Source of the DNA: Leidyana gryllorum EB-2025a
Taxonomy: Eukaryota; Apicomplexa
Direction: 5' to 3'
Length of the DNA stretch: 64,000 nt
Assembly: GCA_048772705.1 (NCBI GenBank)
Contig: JBLWGC010000123.1
Coordinates: 1-64,000 of the forward strand
The first letter of the stretch is position 1. The number at the start of each line of letters is the position of its first letter. A program made the translations under genes and the position numbers. Below the pieces are notes generated by a model. That model saw only the letters and a program-made list of their open reading frames with translations, was not told the DNA's origin and did no database searches. This document shows, one piece after another, positions 41,441 through 50,388 of this stretch.

Positions 41441-41512
41441 TACAGCCACCGAGGATTCACCTCGGACTTTCTGCGTGTTAAGCAGACGTCGTAACCACTA
41501 GACCGTGGCTGC
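41441..41512 (-). tRNA. tRNA-Val(AAC), spacerless dimer
   Basis: Loop TTAACAC, acceptor GCAGCCA/TGGCTGT fully paired, T arm CCGAGGTGAATCCTCGG. Confidence 0.84.
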
Positions 41513-41576
41513 ATGAATGGTCCCCGCAGCCCAAGAGAAGTGGCGAAGTTTCAGGGAGTAGTGAGGACCAGTTCCA

Positions 41577-41648
41577 AGGTCGCGCCCGGAATCGAACCCA
41601 GGTCGGGAGATTCAGAGTCTCCAGTGCTAACCACTACACCACGCAACA
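41577..41648 (-). tRNA. tRNA-Gln(CTG)
   Basis: Loop CTCTGAA; first acceptor base T for G. Confidence 0.9.
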
Positions 41649-41853
41649 GATTCAGCCCATCCCAGAAGAGTCGGTAGAATCATCCGGACTAGCGCTTCCT
41701 CAACTGGACCCAGGCAACACGGGTCTCTCTACTGACCTCTGGGAATATTTTAGGTGGCTCATGTATATAGCGCCCAGCGTAGAGCGTTGGATTTGAGTCG
41801 GACAGAATGCTCACTTCAATCATTGAAGCAATTGCGCTCTTCGCGAATGCTAC

Positions 41854-41935
41854 CGTCAAGGGCGAGTTTCGAACTCACGCGGGTGACACCCAACGGCTTA
41901 GCAGGCCGCCGCCTTAACCACTCGGCCACCTTGCC
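41854..41935 (-). tRNA. tRNA-Ser(GCT)
   Basis: Loop CTGCTAA; 3' acceptor CCTTGAC and T stem each one change. Confidence 0.88.
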
Positions 41936-42138
41936 GAGAGTGAAACGAGCTACACCTTCCATCGGGAATCCCGTGCGAATTGGTACACCCCCTTCTCGAT
42001 GTCAGTATTTGCCTTTGGAATGACTGCTTGGCGGGGTGGAAGAAGGTCGGAGTGGCCGGTTCAGTACCAATCATAAGGCTTTGCTGAACACATCAGTCGG
42101 CTCCTTCGGCTAGTGACTGTTCACCTCAACTCTGAAGC

Positions 42139-42212
42139 GGTCGCGTGTTTCAGGCGGTCAGAGCGTGAACCTAATAAGTTCTGAGTCCGCGGTTGGAGCC
42201 CGGGCGTGACCA
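42139..42212 (+). tRNA. tRNA-Ile(AAT), worn
   Basis: Loop CTAATAA; stem GAAC/GTTC intact, D arm rewritten (TGTTTCAGGCGG), T loop TTGGAGC. Confidence 0.75.
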
Positions 42213-42312
42213 AGTGAGGGGATCTCTGCTAAAAAGTCGCCCCGGACGCGAGGAAGCCACAACATTCTGCGACTAATACGAAAGGAACTTTTTACCAAGT
42301 CCGAGCTTCCCT

Positions 42313-42350
42313 GCCGTGCCAGCTCCGTCGGTAGAGCGCAAGACTTTCAA
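42313..42350 (+). pseudogene. tRNA-Lys relic, truncated
   Basis: 5' half of the 59266-type relic. Confidence 0.5.
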
Positions 42351-42424
42351 TGGTGGAGAGTCCTTGTCAAACTTGCTGAACCGTATGTGGAGCCACTGGC
42401 CGCAAAATGCCGAGTTCGACAGGT

Positions 42425-42506
42425 GGCAACTTGCCCGAGTGGTTAAGGGGGTAGACTCGAAATCTACTGGGCCTGGCCCGCGCTGGTTCAAATCCAGCAA
42501 TTGTCG
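42425..42506 (+). tRNA. tRNA-Ser(CGA)
   Basis: Loop CTCGAAA; acceptor AATTGTC one change. Confidence 0.91.
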
Positions 42507-42570
42507 TGCGATGTGGTGGAAATGATGCAATTCCCAGCATCAAAAACTCATATGGGTCGAGACAGGGAAT

Positions 42571-42642
42571 GCCTCCTTAGCTTAGGGGCAGAGCATTCGC
42601 TTTGTAAGCGAAAGGTCGCTGGTTCGATTCCGGCAGGAGGCT
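42571..42642 (+). tRNA. tRNA-Thr(TGT)
   Basis: Acceptor GCCTCCT/AGGAGGC, fully compensated relative to 3128; loop TTTGTAA. Confidence 0.95.
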
Positions 42643-42803
42643 TCAGTCATTAGCCTAAACATGGTTGCGATCATCCGCCCGCATTTTCGGACGGCGGCTT
42701 GCACACAGCACTCGGCCATCTTGCCGAAGTGTTACCCGTTTCCTGTCCGTGAAATTCAAAATGCGAGGAGTTCTGGGGTTGGAGGCCGGCGTGTTTACTA
42801 GCG

Positions 42804-42875
42804 TCCGAGATAGTATAGTGATTAGTATTTCCGCCTGTCACGCGGGAGACCCGGGTTCGATTCCCGGTCTCGGAG
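42804..42875 (+). tRNA. tRNA-Asp(GTC)
   Basis: Loop CTGTCAC; stem TCCGC/GCGGG with one wobble. Confidence 0.92.
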
Positions 42876-43013
42876 CAGTTCCAGCCCCTCACAACTGCTG
42901 CAACTCAGATTTTGTCTCAGCTGGTCTGGACTTCATCCGGCATTGTAAGAGTGGGAGCCGCGTATAGAAGCCCACCTTGGAGAGACGTGGCATTGAGTCA
43001 ACAACTATCAAAC

Positions 43014-43083
43014 GGGCTGTTCTGGGAATCGAACCCAGGACTTCTTCCACCAAAGGAAGAATATATAACTGGACCAAACAGAG
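43014..43083 (-). tRNA. tRNA-Pro, loop shortened
   Basis: Loop TTTGGT is one base short and the acceptor 5' strand reads CTCTGTT; probably a pseudogene. Confidence 0.68.
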
Positions 43084-43099
43084 CGCTGTGGGTGCGTCA

Positions 43100-43170
43100 G
43101 GTACTGGCAGGTTCCAAACCTGCGACTTCGTGGCTAAGAGACTTACACTCTGATGGCTGAGCTACGAGGC
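43100..43170 (-). pseudogene. tRNA-Asn-derived relic (fullest copy)
   Basis: Keeps the D arm GTAGCTCAGCCATCAGAG. Anticodon loop CTCTTAG on GTAAGT/CCACGA is unpaired. Confidence 0.6.
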
Positions 43171-43226
43171 TCACCTACGATGATTGGAGTTGCGATAAGC
43201 TTGCAGGTGCCCATTCGATGCAGTCG

Positions 43227-43298
43227 AGCCTTCTGCCGGAATCGAACCGGCGACCTTTCGCTTACTAAGCGAATGCTCTGCCCCTAAGCTAAGAAGGC
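43227..43298 (-). tRNA. tRNA-Thr(AGT)
   Basis: Intact. Confidence 0.95.
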
Positions 43299-43374
43299 AA
43301 TGCAAGCCAAAGATCACGAATCAGTCACTATTGACGGGGATTACTGAGGCACTTTGCTCGAATGGTCCAATGAC

Positions 43375-43447
43375 TTCCACTGCCGGGACTCGAACCCGGA
43401 TCGTGCGGGTGAAAGCCGCATATCCTAGCCACTTAGACTACAGTGGA
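43375..43447 (-). tRNA. tRNA-Glu(TTC)
   Basis: Intact; T loop TTCGAGT. Confidence 0.94.
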
Positions 43448-43629
43448 CAAGTGCTTGAGTTGAGGCTTCGGCCGAGAGCCGTACCGTCTTGGAAATCAGT
43501 GGTACCCAGCTCGTGCAATCTTACCGGAACTCGAGTGTGGCACCTTGGACCACCCCGAAATCCGTGCCGTACTTCTGACACTGTTGAGGGTTTGAGGTTA
43601 AGCCTTCGAATCTCGCAGCAGTTGGACGA

Positions 43630-43709
43630 CCGGGGGTAGCTCAGTTGGTAGAGCATCTGACTGTAGTGCTGGCATCAGATAGTCGGCGGTTCGATTCCGT
43701 CCCACCGGA
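43630..43709 (+). tRNA. tRNA-Tyr(GTA) with 7-nt intron
   Basis: Intron TGCTGGC. Upstream debris resembles the Leu-derived relic. Confidence 0.93.
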
Positions 43710-43795
43710 GGTAGAGTGGTGGTTGGCAGACTACTACTCAACCTGATGGGCTTTGCAGACATCGTTGATTTGAGCGAGTATAAGAGGCGCCTCGT

Positions 43796-43867
43796 GGGTA
43801 CGTAACTCAGTAGTAGAGCAGCTGACTGCAGATCAGCAAGTCCGTGGTTCAACTCCGCGCGTGCCCT
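43796..43867 (+). tRNA. tRNA-Cys(GCA)
   Basis: Loop CTGCAGA; A-box changes (TAACTCAGTAG). Confidence 0.9.
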
Positions 43868-43949
43868 GAAGATGACCTGAAGGTTTGAGAATGTTGAAAA
43901 TCCATCCCTGCCCACATACCAATGAGCCTGGAAGTCGGTGGACAATTTT

Positions 43950-43996
43950 GGGTCTATTGCGCAACGGTAGCGCGCCCAATTCCAGATCGGAAGGTG
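43950..43996 (+). pseudogene. tRNA-Trp relic
   Basis: GGGTCTATTGCGC with TTCCAGA in the loop, 3' third missing. Confidence 0.62.
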
Positions 43997-44058
43997 GCAA
44001 TATTATGAGTTAGTCGGCGGTGCCGATTCCGACCGTGGGAGTGTGAGAGGATCGACTT

Positions 44059-44115
44059 GCATCTGACTGTAGTGCTGGCATCAAATAGTCGGCGGTTCGA
44101 TTCCGTCCCACCGGA
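44059..44115 (+). pseudogene. tRNA-Tyr lacking its 5' third, fused to a Met fragment
   Basis: Anticodon with intron TGCTGGC, T arm and acceptor of Tyr follow directly on an antisense Met 3' fragment (GTGGGAGTGTGAGAGGATCG). Confidence 0.75.
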
Positions 44116-44206
44116 AGTAGAGGGTCATTGGCAAACTACTACTCAACCTGATGAGCGTTGATAGGCCAACTAGACTACTCCGACGAGAATTCCATGTATG
44201 TAGTTC

Positions 44207-44278
44207 GGATGGGCTGGGAATCGATCCCAGAACCCTTCGTATACTAAGCTACCTTTTCATCATCTGGGCTAGCCTCCC
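44207..44278 (-). pseudogene. tRNA-Ala-like relic
   Basis: Copy of 10485. Confidence 0.62.
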
Positions 44279-44424
44279 TCTATGCCTACCTCATGGCATT
44301 GAGTGATACTTCACATAGTGATACGAGTTTCTCGACTGTACCCAGCGGGTTGAACCATTTGGTCTAGCGGGTTCGATTCCCAGCCCGTCTGATAGTTGTT
44401 GACGCTACACGGCACCATTCGCCC

Positions 44425-44497
44425 AGACGCTACTGGGACTCGAACCCAGAATCCCCGGTTCCGTAGACCGATGCCATATCCATTAGGCCATAGCGCC
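44425..44497 (-). tRNA. tRNA-Arg(ACG)
   Basis: Intact; direct copy of 10702 with its flanks. Confidence 0.94.
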
Positions 44498-44618
44498 GAC
44501 TAACGGAGCCGTCAAATGGAAGTGTGTAGCGATCAAGAGAGGACATGGGCAGCTACGCCCGATCGTGGGTTTGGACAGACTTCACTTACATCTCCCATTC
44601 GAGACATCGGGGACATAC

Positions 44619-44687
44619 TATCCAAGCCAGGATTCGGGCCTGGGTATGCACGGCCACAACTTGCTGTTGTAAGCACTCGACCCGGAC
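44619..44687 (-). pseudogene. tRNA-His-like variant with D-arm deletion
   Basis: Five D-arm bases are missing relative to 10896. Confidence 0.68.
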
Positions 44688-44822
44688 AATCTTCAAGTGA
44701 GGCTGGTATGTCGGCGTGACCAAGTGAGTGGATCTCTGATACAAATTCGGACTTAGTAACCAATTCCATTTGTATTGATCGTGGAATCCTGTGCCTTCCT
44801 CGGGTACGGGGCGAGCTTCCTT

Positions 44823-44894
44823 GCCGCCCCAACTCCGTCGGTAGAGCGCAAGACTTTTGAAGGGAGAACCGCGGGTTCGGGCGGCGCGAGCAGT
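44823..44894 (+). pseudogene. tRNA-Lys relic
   Basis: Relic type of 2860. Confidence 0.62.
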
Positions 44895-44956
44895 CCTAGT
44901 AAAGCTCGCTGAATCGTATGTGAAGCCACTGGCCGCAAAATGCCAAGTTCGACAGC

Positions 44957-45038
44957 GGCAACTTGCCCGAGTGGTTAAGGGGGTAGACTAGAAATCTACT
45001 GGGCCTGGCCCGCGCTGGTTCAAATCCAGCAGTTGTCG
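44957..45038 (+). tRNA. tRNA-Ser(AGA)
   Basis: Loop CTAGAAA, intact. Confidence 0.94.
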
Positions 45039-45157
45039 TGTGCTGCGATCATCGGAGTAGGCGGCTGGGCTCAAAACACCAGCAGTACATGCTAAGGATT
45101 GCAGTGGCGACGCAGAGGCATCAAGTAAGTGAATCGGTGCCATCTGTCGTCGGAGGC

Positions 45158-45231
45158 GGTCGCGTAGCTCAGTCGGTTAGAGCGTGAGCCTAATAAGCTC
45201 AAGGTCCCCGGTTCGAGCCCGGGCGTGACCA
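45158..45231 (+). tRNA. tRNA-Ile(AAT)
   Basis: Reference Ile: acceptor GGTCGCG/CGTGACC, loop CTAATAA on TGAGC/GCTCA. Confidence 0.94.
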
Positions 45232-45314
45232 AGGCAGTGGATCTGTGATACAGAGTTGCCCTCGACCCGAAGAAGCCCCAACATTCTACGACGAATACGG
45301 ATGGAATCTGTTGT

Positions 45315-45392
45315 GGTGTACCAGTTAGTGCAATGGGAAGTGTCTTGTGCTCGCAACCTGGAGGTCGCAGGATCGAATTCACGGCCCTGCAC
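45315..45392 (+). other. tRNA-like unit 1 (A/B-box motif)
   Basis: CAGTTAGTGCAATGGGAAG resembles an A box and CAGGATCGAATTC a B box, but no clean cloverleaf forms. It belongs to a set of three with 45447 and 45657. Confidence 0.45.
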
Positions 45393-45446
45393 TTCGCCCT
45401 TGGCTAGCCACCTCGACCGGCACATAGCTGCCCTTAGTATTGTGAT

Positions 45447-45517
45447 CCAGTAGTGCAGTGGTAACTACTCGGACTTGGGACCCGCAGGTCGGCGGATCGA
45501 ATCCCACCTCGGACAAC
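45447..45517 (+). other. tRNA-like unit 2 (possible Pro-TGG)
   Basis: AGTAGTGCAGTGGTAAC, loop CTTGGGA, GGCGGATCGAATCCC, 3' CTCGGACA. The acceptor only partly pairs. Confidence 0.45.
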
Positions 45518-45656
45518 TGTGCCAAGACCCCCAGGTGACGGGTGAGGGCAGGTCGAGGATGGAGGACGGGTGGGGGAGCCCCCGGGAGGCCCCACAGCGT
45601 CGTACACGCACGTCTAAGCTGCACACTGGTCTGCAGTGCCACGACATGTTCGGCGA

Positions 45657-45732
45657 CTGCGCCAATAGCACAATGGTAATGACTACGGACTTATGTTCTG
45701 AAGGTCGGTGGTTCGAGTCTCCCCGCGGACAA
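45657..45732 (+). other. tRNA-like unit 3 (possible Ile-TAT)
   Basis: AATAGCACAATGGTAATG, loop CTTATGT, GGTGGTTCGAGTCTCC, 3' CGCGGACA. The same loop CTTATGT occurs in the better gene at 58454. Confidence 0.45.
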
Positions 45733-45972
45733 GCCTGACTCCACGGCATTGTCAACGGGACTGGCTACTTAAGGTAAGTCTTGTCCATACGTGTGCAGGT
45801 GAAGGCTGTACACGCGCGCGCCAAGACATTTGAGGCAAGACCTTAGCTGTAGCACATAAGTAGCGTTAGGTCCAACTTAGATGCTTTTTAGAAAAGGAAA
45901 AAAGGGGGAACGAACTCGACAGTCGGCACTCACCCTGGAGCACAACAGAATCTGTTACTAAGTTCGACAGTT
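45733..45972. other. Unique spacer without a gene
   Basis: No repeat partner or tRNA found. An A/G-rich tract lies near 45890-45912. It could be the tail of a tRNA-derived SINE beginning in the preceding units, but this is only a suggestion. Confidence 0.35.
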
Positions 45973-46055
45973 GCCAACTTGCCCGAGTGGGGAAGGGGAG
46001 AAGATTTGATCTCTACAGGGCCGGGGCCGGGCTGGTGCAGATCCAGCAGTTGTCG
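45973..46055 (+). pseudogene. tRNA-Ser relic
   Basis: Both ends match Ser; anticodon arm rewritten (AGAAGATTTGATCTCT). Confidence 0.65.
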
Positions 46056-46131
46056 TGCGATGTGATCGGAGGGGTCAGACACCAACTCAAGCGTGAATCC
46101 CTGGAATGGTGGGAAAACCAACTGTGTCTTC

Positions 46132-46202
46132 TGCATCTGCCGGGAATCGAACCCGGGTCGTCTCGATGGCAACGAGACATTCTACCACTAGACCACAGAT
46201 GC
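46132..46202 (-). tRNA. tRNA-Gly(GCC)
   Basis: Intact; T4 downstream on the minus strand is not present here (GTTTTCC lies 28 nt off). Confidence 0.94.
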
Positions 46203-46322
46203 ATAATATCTTGTTGAGCTAGTCGCCCGCTGTGCAGACCTCATAGCATTCCGTGGTTTTCGCCCCTCATCAGATACCTTTTTCCAGAGACACACGCCCC
46301 TTTCTCAGTCCGAAAGCTCCGC

Positions 46323-46395
46323 GCAGCCATGGTCTAGTGGTTACGACGTCTGCTTCACACGCAGAAGGTCCCGAGTTCGATCCTCAGTGGCTGTA
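46323..46395 (+). tRNA. tRNA-Val(CAC)
   Basis: Loop TTCACAC; one T-stem/acceptor junction change (CTCAGTGG). Confidence 0.91.
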
Positions 46396-46448
46396 GCTCG
46401 AAACTTTATCTGAGCACCACGAAATCTGAAGCGGAAAAACGAACTGTG

Positions 46449-46519
46449 CTCCGAGACCTGGAATCGACCCTGGTCTTCCGCGTGATAGGCGGAAATCCTA
46501 ACCGCTATACTATCTCGGA
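46449..46519 (-). tRNA. tRNA-Asp body with anticodon ATC
   Basis: Loop CTATCAC reads ATC, still Asp (GAU). T arm worn and one base short. Confidence 0.75.
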
Positions 46520-46613
46520 CGCTCTGGATACGCCGGCCTCCAACCCCAGAAGTTCTTCCATTTTGAGATTCCACGGATAGAAAACGCGTGGGGCGGCGAG
46601 CCAACAACATTTC

Positions 46614-46693
46614 GGCAAGATGGCCGAGTGGTCCAAGGCGCTGTGTTCAGGCCGCAGTCCGAAAGGGCGTGGGTTCGAATCCCACTTTTGTCA
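46614..46693 (+). tRNA. tRNA-Leu(CAG)
   Basis: Loop TTCAGGC; 3' acceptor TTTTGTC. Confidence 0.9.
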
Positions 46694-46703
46694 GGTTGCG
46701 CCC

Positions 46704-47019
46704 TGTTGAACTCTTTGTTCCGGACGCCGATCCTACTAAACCTATCGCAGGGTCTGTTTTTGATCCATCTAGTATTGAGCGCAGTTCAGAATTGTTAGAA
46801 GTATTGTTCATGTTTTTAGTTCAGTCCACGTAATAACAAAAAGAAACGTAAGCACACGTGTGTGTCTAATCTCTGTCTCCGCTCGATTGATCTAGGAATA
46901 ATAACCATGTGAAAATATTGCTAATTTGCCTAACTGAGGCATGACTATTGGAATAAGGGGGTAGCTAGCCGCAAAAACAAAGTCAGATCTATTAGGCGCG
47001 GTCCGGGCTTGACTGACCA
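46704..47019. mobile_element. Solo LTR-like insertion, family D (316 bp)
   Basis: Begins TGTTGAACTC and ends TGACTGACCA, target duplication CGCCC at 46699-46703 and 47020-47024. The empty site is the Leu-Trp spacer near 14824-14833. A short open frame reading into it from the tRNA is judged accidental. Confidence 0.8.
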
Positions 47020-47050
47020 CGCCCCAAACGGGAAAAACATAGAGTCCGGT

Positions 47051-47122
47051 TGAGCCCAGAGTGATTCGAACACCCAACCTTCTGATCTGGAGTCAGACGC
47101 GCTACCGTTGCGCCATAGGCCC
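47051..47122 (-). tRNA. tRNA-Trp(CCA)
   Basis: Intact; its T5 terminator (AAAAA on + near 47033) precedes the family D insertion. Confidence 0.94.
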
Positions 47123-47149
47123 AAAACCATCCCCCGTTCCAGACTCATT

Positions 47150-47214
47150 TACCGGCAATCGGCCCGCTTCTTAGGCGTGACATGCGAAAATAGTAACCAC
47201 TATGCTATCTCGGA
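47150..47214 (-). pseudogene. tRNA-Asp relic
   Basis: Mirror of 14635. Confidence 0.7.
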
Positions 47215-47294
47215 CGCTCTGAACACGCCACGGACATTCCATTCGTTCAGAAAACGGCCGTTACCGTGTACGAGCTTCAACAACAAGGTGTCAC

Positions 47295-47365
47295 GCATCT
47301 GTGGTCTAGTGGTAGAATGTCTCGTTGCCATCGAGACGACCCGGGTTCGATTCCCGGCAGATGCA
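47295..47365 (+). tRNA. tRNA-Gly(GCC)
   Basis: Intact, with downstream TTTT near 47382. Confidence 0.95.
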
Positions 47366-47440
47366 GATGACACATGGTTGCTTTTCCACCATTCAGAAAT
47401 TCAAGCGTGAGTTGGTGTTTAACCCTCCAACCACATCGCA

Positions 47441-47522
47441 CGACAACTGCTGGATTTGAACCAGCGCGGGCCCGGCCCAGTAGATTTCTAGTCTACCCCC
47501 TTAACCAGTCGGGCAAGTTGCC
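47441..47522 (-). tRNA. tRNA-Ser(AGA)
   Basis: Loop CTAGAAA; D stem change (CGACTGG). Confidence 0.92.
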
Positions 47523-47583
47523 GTTGTCGAACTTGGCATTTTGCGGCCAGTGGCTTCACATGCGGTTCAGCAAGCTTTACTAG

Positions 47584-47656
47584 GACTGCTCGCGCCGCCC
47601 GAACCCGCGGTTCTCCCTTCAAAAGTCTTGCGCTCTACCGACGGAGTTGGGGCGGC
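47584..47656 (-). pseudogene. tRNA-Lys relic
   Basis: Relic type of 2860, antisense. Confidence 0.62.
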
Positions 47657-47754
47657 GAGAAAGCTCGGACTTGGTAACAAATTCCAGTCGTATTGATGGT
47701 GGAATCTTTCCGAGACGGTTCGGCTCTCGGCCGAAGCCTAAACTCGAGCACTTG

Positions 47755-47827
47755 TCCACTGTAGTCTACGTGGCTAGGATATGCGGCTTTCACCCGCACG
47801 ATCCGGGTTCAAGTCCCGGCAGTGGAA
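47755..47827 (+). tRNA. tRNA-Glu(TTC)
   Basis: Loop CTTTCAC; A-box change GTCTACG. Confidence 0.91.
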
Positions 47828-47903
47828 GTCATTAGAGTACTCGATCAAAGTGCTCTGATAACTTGCGTAAATAGGGACTGATGCGTGATTCCCGGCTTGC
47901 ATT

Positions 47904-47975
47904 GCCTTCTTAGTTTAGGGGCAGAGCATTCGTTTAGTAAGCGAAAGGTCGCCGGATCGATTCCGGCAGAAGGCT
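47904..47975 (+). tRNA. tRNA-Thr(AGT)
   Basis: Loop TTAGTAA; stem TTCGT/GCGAA; T loop ATCGATT. Confidence 0.89.
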
Positions 47976-48022
47976 TGCTGACGAGCCAATCTATCCTACA
48001 ACTGTTCCCTTCTGCGCACACT

Positions 48023-48094
48023 TAGCAGTGCGTCGTTTCGATCGACGGACCTTTGGGTTATGAGCCCAACACTCTTCCACTGAGCTACACTGCT
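48023..48094 (-). tRNA. Initiator tRNA-Met(CAT)
   Basis: Intact. Confidence 0.94.
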
Positions 48095-48235
48095 TAGTCT
48101 GCAACATGTCAGAGGTAGCCGAAATGCGATTCTCGAGAGGTTAGTTGCGCTGACTGCCCTACCGAAGTGGGCTAACGAGGTGGCTGTGTTGGTTCTGAGG
48201 GCAACTCGTCCCATCGGGTCAACCGACGACCAAGA

Positions 48236-48307
48236 GGGCTGTTCTGGGAATCGAACTCAGGACTCTCTCCACCCTAAGGAAGGATCATACCACTAGACCA
48301 AACAGCC
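48236..48307 (-). tRNA. tRNA-Pro(AGG)
   Basis: Loop TTAGGGT; T stem change (CTGAG). Confidence 0.9.
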
Positions 48308-48396
48308 GCCTAGCCGGTGGTTCAACCCGCTGGGTACAGTCGAGAGACTCGTCTCACTATGTGAAGTATTACTCAATCCCATGAGGTGGGCGCAGA

Positions 48397-48469
48397 GGGA
48401 GGGTAGCCCAGATGATGAAACGGTGGCTTAGTATACGAAAGGTTCTGGGATCGATTCCCAGCCCATCCA
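48397..48469 (+). pseudogene. tRNA-Ala-like relic
   Basis: Family of 10485 with better-kept 3' end (CCCAGCCCATCCA). Confidence 0.62.
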
Positions 48470-48562
48470 AGCTACATGGATGGAACCCTCGCCGGAGTAG
48501 TCTAGTGGCCTATCAACGCTGTCCATCAGGTTGAGTAGTAGTTTGCCGATCACCCCTCTACT

Positions 48563-48642
48563 TCCGGTGGGACGGAATCGAACCGCCGACTATCTGATGC
48601 CAGCACTACAGTCAGATGCTCTACCAACTGAGCTACCCCCGG
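48563..48642 (-). tRNA. tRNA-Tyr(GTA) with 7-nt intron
   Basis: Same as 25703. Confidence 0.93.
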
Positions 48643-48654
48643 CCGTCCAACTGC

Positions 48655-48742
48655 GCCGGGGTTCGGAAGGCTCAATCCCAGATCCTCGCCCTTTCGGACT
48701 CCGGTCTGAGCACAGCGCCTCAGACCACTTGGTCATCTTGCC
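48655..48742 (-). pseudogene. tRNA-Leu-derived relic
   Basis: Loop CTCAGAC; rearranged 3' end. Confidence 0.68.
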
Positions 48743-48836
48743 GGGATGTTGTTGGCTCGCCGCTCCACGCGTTTTCTATCCCTGGAATCTCAAGATGGAA
48801 GGACTTCTGGGGTTGCAGGCCGGCGTGTCCAAAGCG

Positions 48837-48907
48837 TCCGAGATAGTATAGTGGTTAGTATTCCGCCTGTCACGCGGAAGACCAGGGTTCGATTCCCGGT
48901 CTCGGAG
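48837..48907 (+). tRNA. tRNA-Asp(GTC)
   Basis: One base missing before the anticodon stem (GTATTCCGC); T stem CAGGG. Confidence 0.87.
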
Positions 48908-48964
48908 CAGTTCCAGCCCTCACAACTGGTGCAACTCAGATTTTGTCTCAGCTGGTCTTACATT

Positions 48965-49036
48965 GCCTTCTTAGCTTAGGGGCAGAGCGTTCGCTTCGTA
49001 AGCGAGAAGTCGCCGGTTCGATTCCGGCAGAAGGCT
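48965..49036 (+). tRNA. tRNA-Thr(CGT)
   Basis: Loop TTCGTAA, acceptor GCCTTCT/AGAAGGC: the best Thr-CGT copy. Confidence 0.94.
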
Positions 49037-49102
49037 TTGTTGCATCGATAGGCTTAAGAGGAATGGCTGTCACCACGTACAAGATTTACAAGATCGTGTT
49101 CT

Positions 49103-49169
49103 GCATCTGTGGTCTAGTGGAAGAGTCGCTCGCTGCCATCGAGATAACCTGTGTGCGATTCCGACTGCA
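49103..49169 (+). pseudogene. tRNA-Gly(GCC) relic, tandem copy 1
   Basis: Loop CTGCCAT; 3' acceptor truncated to ACTGCA. Confidence 0.7.
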
Positions 49170-49251
49170 AAATGGTAGCATGATGAGTTTGCATCGATAG
49201 GCTTAAGAGGAATGGCTGTCGCCACGTACAAGATTCACAAGATCGTGTTCT

Positions 49252-49319
49252 GCATCTGTGGTCTAGTGGAAGAGTCGCTCGCTGCCATCGAGATAACCTG
49301 TGTGCGATTCCCGACTGCA
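49252..49319 (+). pseudogene. tRNA-Gly(GCC) relic, tandem copy 2
   Basis: As copy 1 with one more C before the end. Confidence 0.7.
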
Positions 49320-49363
49320 AAATGGTAGCATGATGAGTTTGTCGGCGGTTTCGATTCTGACCG

Positions 49364-49436
49364 TGGGAGTGGAGAGGATCGAACTCTCGACTTCAGGATT
49401 ATGAGACCTACGCGCTACCGACTGCGCTACACTCCC
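49364..49436 (-). tRNA. Elongator tRNA-Met(CAT)
   Basis: Same as 19269. Confidence 0.9.
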
Positions 49437-49512
49437 CCTCCGACTTTCTCCGAGGAATCACCTGAACCCAGAACCATGCTGCCAGGCAGGTTGGGTCAAG
49501 ATACAACAAAGC

Positions 49513-49584
49513 GGGCTGTTCTGGGAATGGAACCTAGGACTTCTTCCACCCGACGGAGGTATCATACCACTACACCAAACAGCC
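49513..49584 (-). tRNA. tRNA-Pro(CGG), worn
   Basis: Loop GTCGGGT; stem CCTCC/GGAAG and T arm damaged. Confidence 0.72.
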
Positions 49585-49672
49585 GCCTGTCGTTCGTGCA
49601 ACCCGCTGAAGACAGTTTAAAAAGTGGTCATCCTATGTTGAGAACCAACAAATGCGATGGGGTCTGCACCAC

Positions 49673-49745
49673 GGGCGACTAGCTCAAATGGTAGAGCGCT
49701 CGCTTCGCATGCGAGAGGTACTGGGATCGATACCCAGGTCGTCCA
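49673..49745 (+). tRNA. tRNA-Ala(CGC)
   Basis: GGGCGAC start of the AGC type with CGC anticodon and CGC-type 3' half: a likely recombinant between Ala subtypes, still fully paired. Confidence 0.93.
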
Positions 49746-49758
49746 AAGTACGTACAGC

Positions 49759-49816
49759 TGCACGTGGCGGGATCCAAACAAACTTCCATCTTTGAAGGGT
49801 CGCAGACCACAAGTGC
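49759..49816 (-). pseudogene. tRNA-Gly-derived relic
   Basis: Ala-Asn spacer relic. Confidence 0.58.
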
Positions 49817-49860
49817 CATTGGCACACCAGCGCACTCAGTGTTTAGTGTGCCTCTGAAAC

Positions 49861-49933
49861 CGGTCCTGGCAGGCTTCGAACCTGCGACTTTGTGGTTAAC
49901 AGCCACACGCTCTGCCGACTGAGCTACAAGACC
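49861..49933 (-). tRNA. tRNA-Asn(GTT)
   Basis: Intact but for one T-stem change. Confidence 0.93.
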
Positions 49934-50046
49934 CAGCTACAATGGTTCAGAGGTTAGTATAGAGATCCTCCTTTTTCTACAGATTCTGCAACCACGTCTT
50001 GTCAAGAGGGTACGGCTCTCGGCTAAAGCTGCAGCTGAGAAAGTTG

Positions 50047-50119
50047 TCCACTGTAGTCTAAGTGGCTAGGATATGCGGCTCTCACCCGCACGATCCGGGT
50101 TCAAGTCCCGGCAGTGGAA
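50047..50119 (+). tRNA. tRNA-Glu(CTC)
   Basis: Intact. Confidence 0.95.
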
Positions 50120-50168
50120 ATCCAGCAGAGTGTGGTTGTAGGTAACGGCTTCCAGAGACATTGATTTG

Positions 50169-50241
50169 CACCGCCCGCGGGGCTCGAACCCGCGACTGCA
50201 AGATTAAGAGTCTTGCGCTCTACCGACTGAGCTAGGGCGGC
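50169..50241 (-). tRNA. tRNA-Lys(CTT)
   Basis: Intact. Confidence 0.95.
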
Positions 50242-50315
50242 GGGAATGCAAGGACACAAAATTCGATGGCCCGACATCTTAAGTGGCTTTGGTACCCACC
50301 AGCCTCTTGAAGATT

Positions 50316-50388
50316 GTCCGGGTCGTCTAGGTGCTTTCAACAGCAAGTTGTGGCCGTGCATACCCAGGCCCGAATCCTGGCTTGGATA
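50316..50388 (+). tRNA. tRNA-His(GTG)-like variant
   Basis: Same structure as 34397. Confidence 0.68.

Larger units (their letters stand above)
49042..49340. repeat. Tandem duplication of a ~149-bp unit
   Basis: Units 49042-49190 and 49191-49340 are nearly identical; each holds one tRNA-Gly relic and its spacer. Confidence 0.9.

Noticed and set aside
46588-46833. Open frame ending inside the family D insertion, with a protein-like tail
   Set aside because: It starts in tRNA-Leu and crosses the insertion boundary; the insertion has a precise target duplication, so the frame is accidental.
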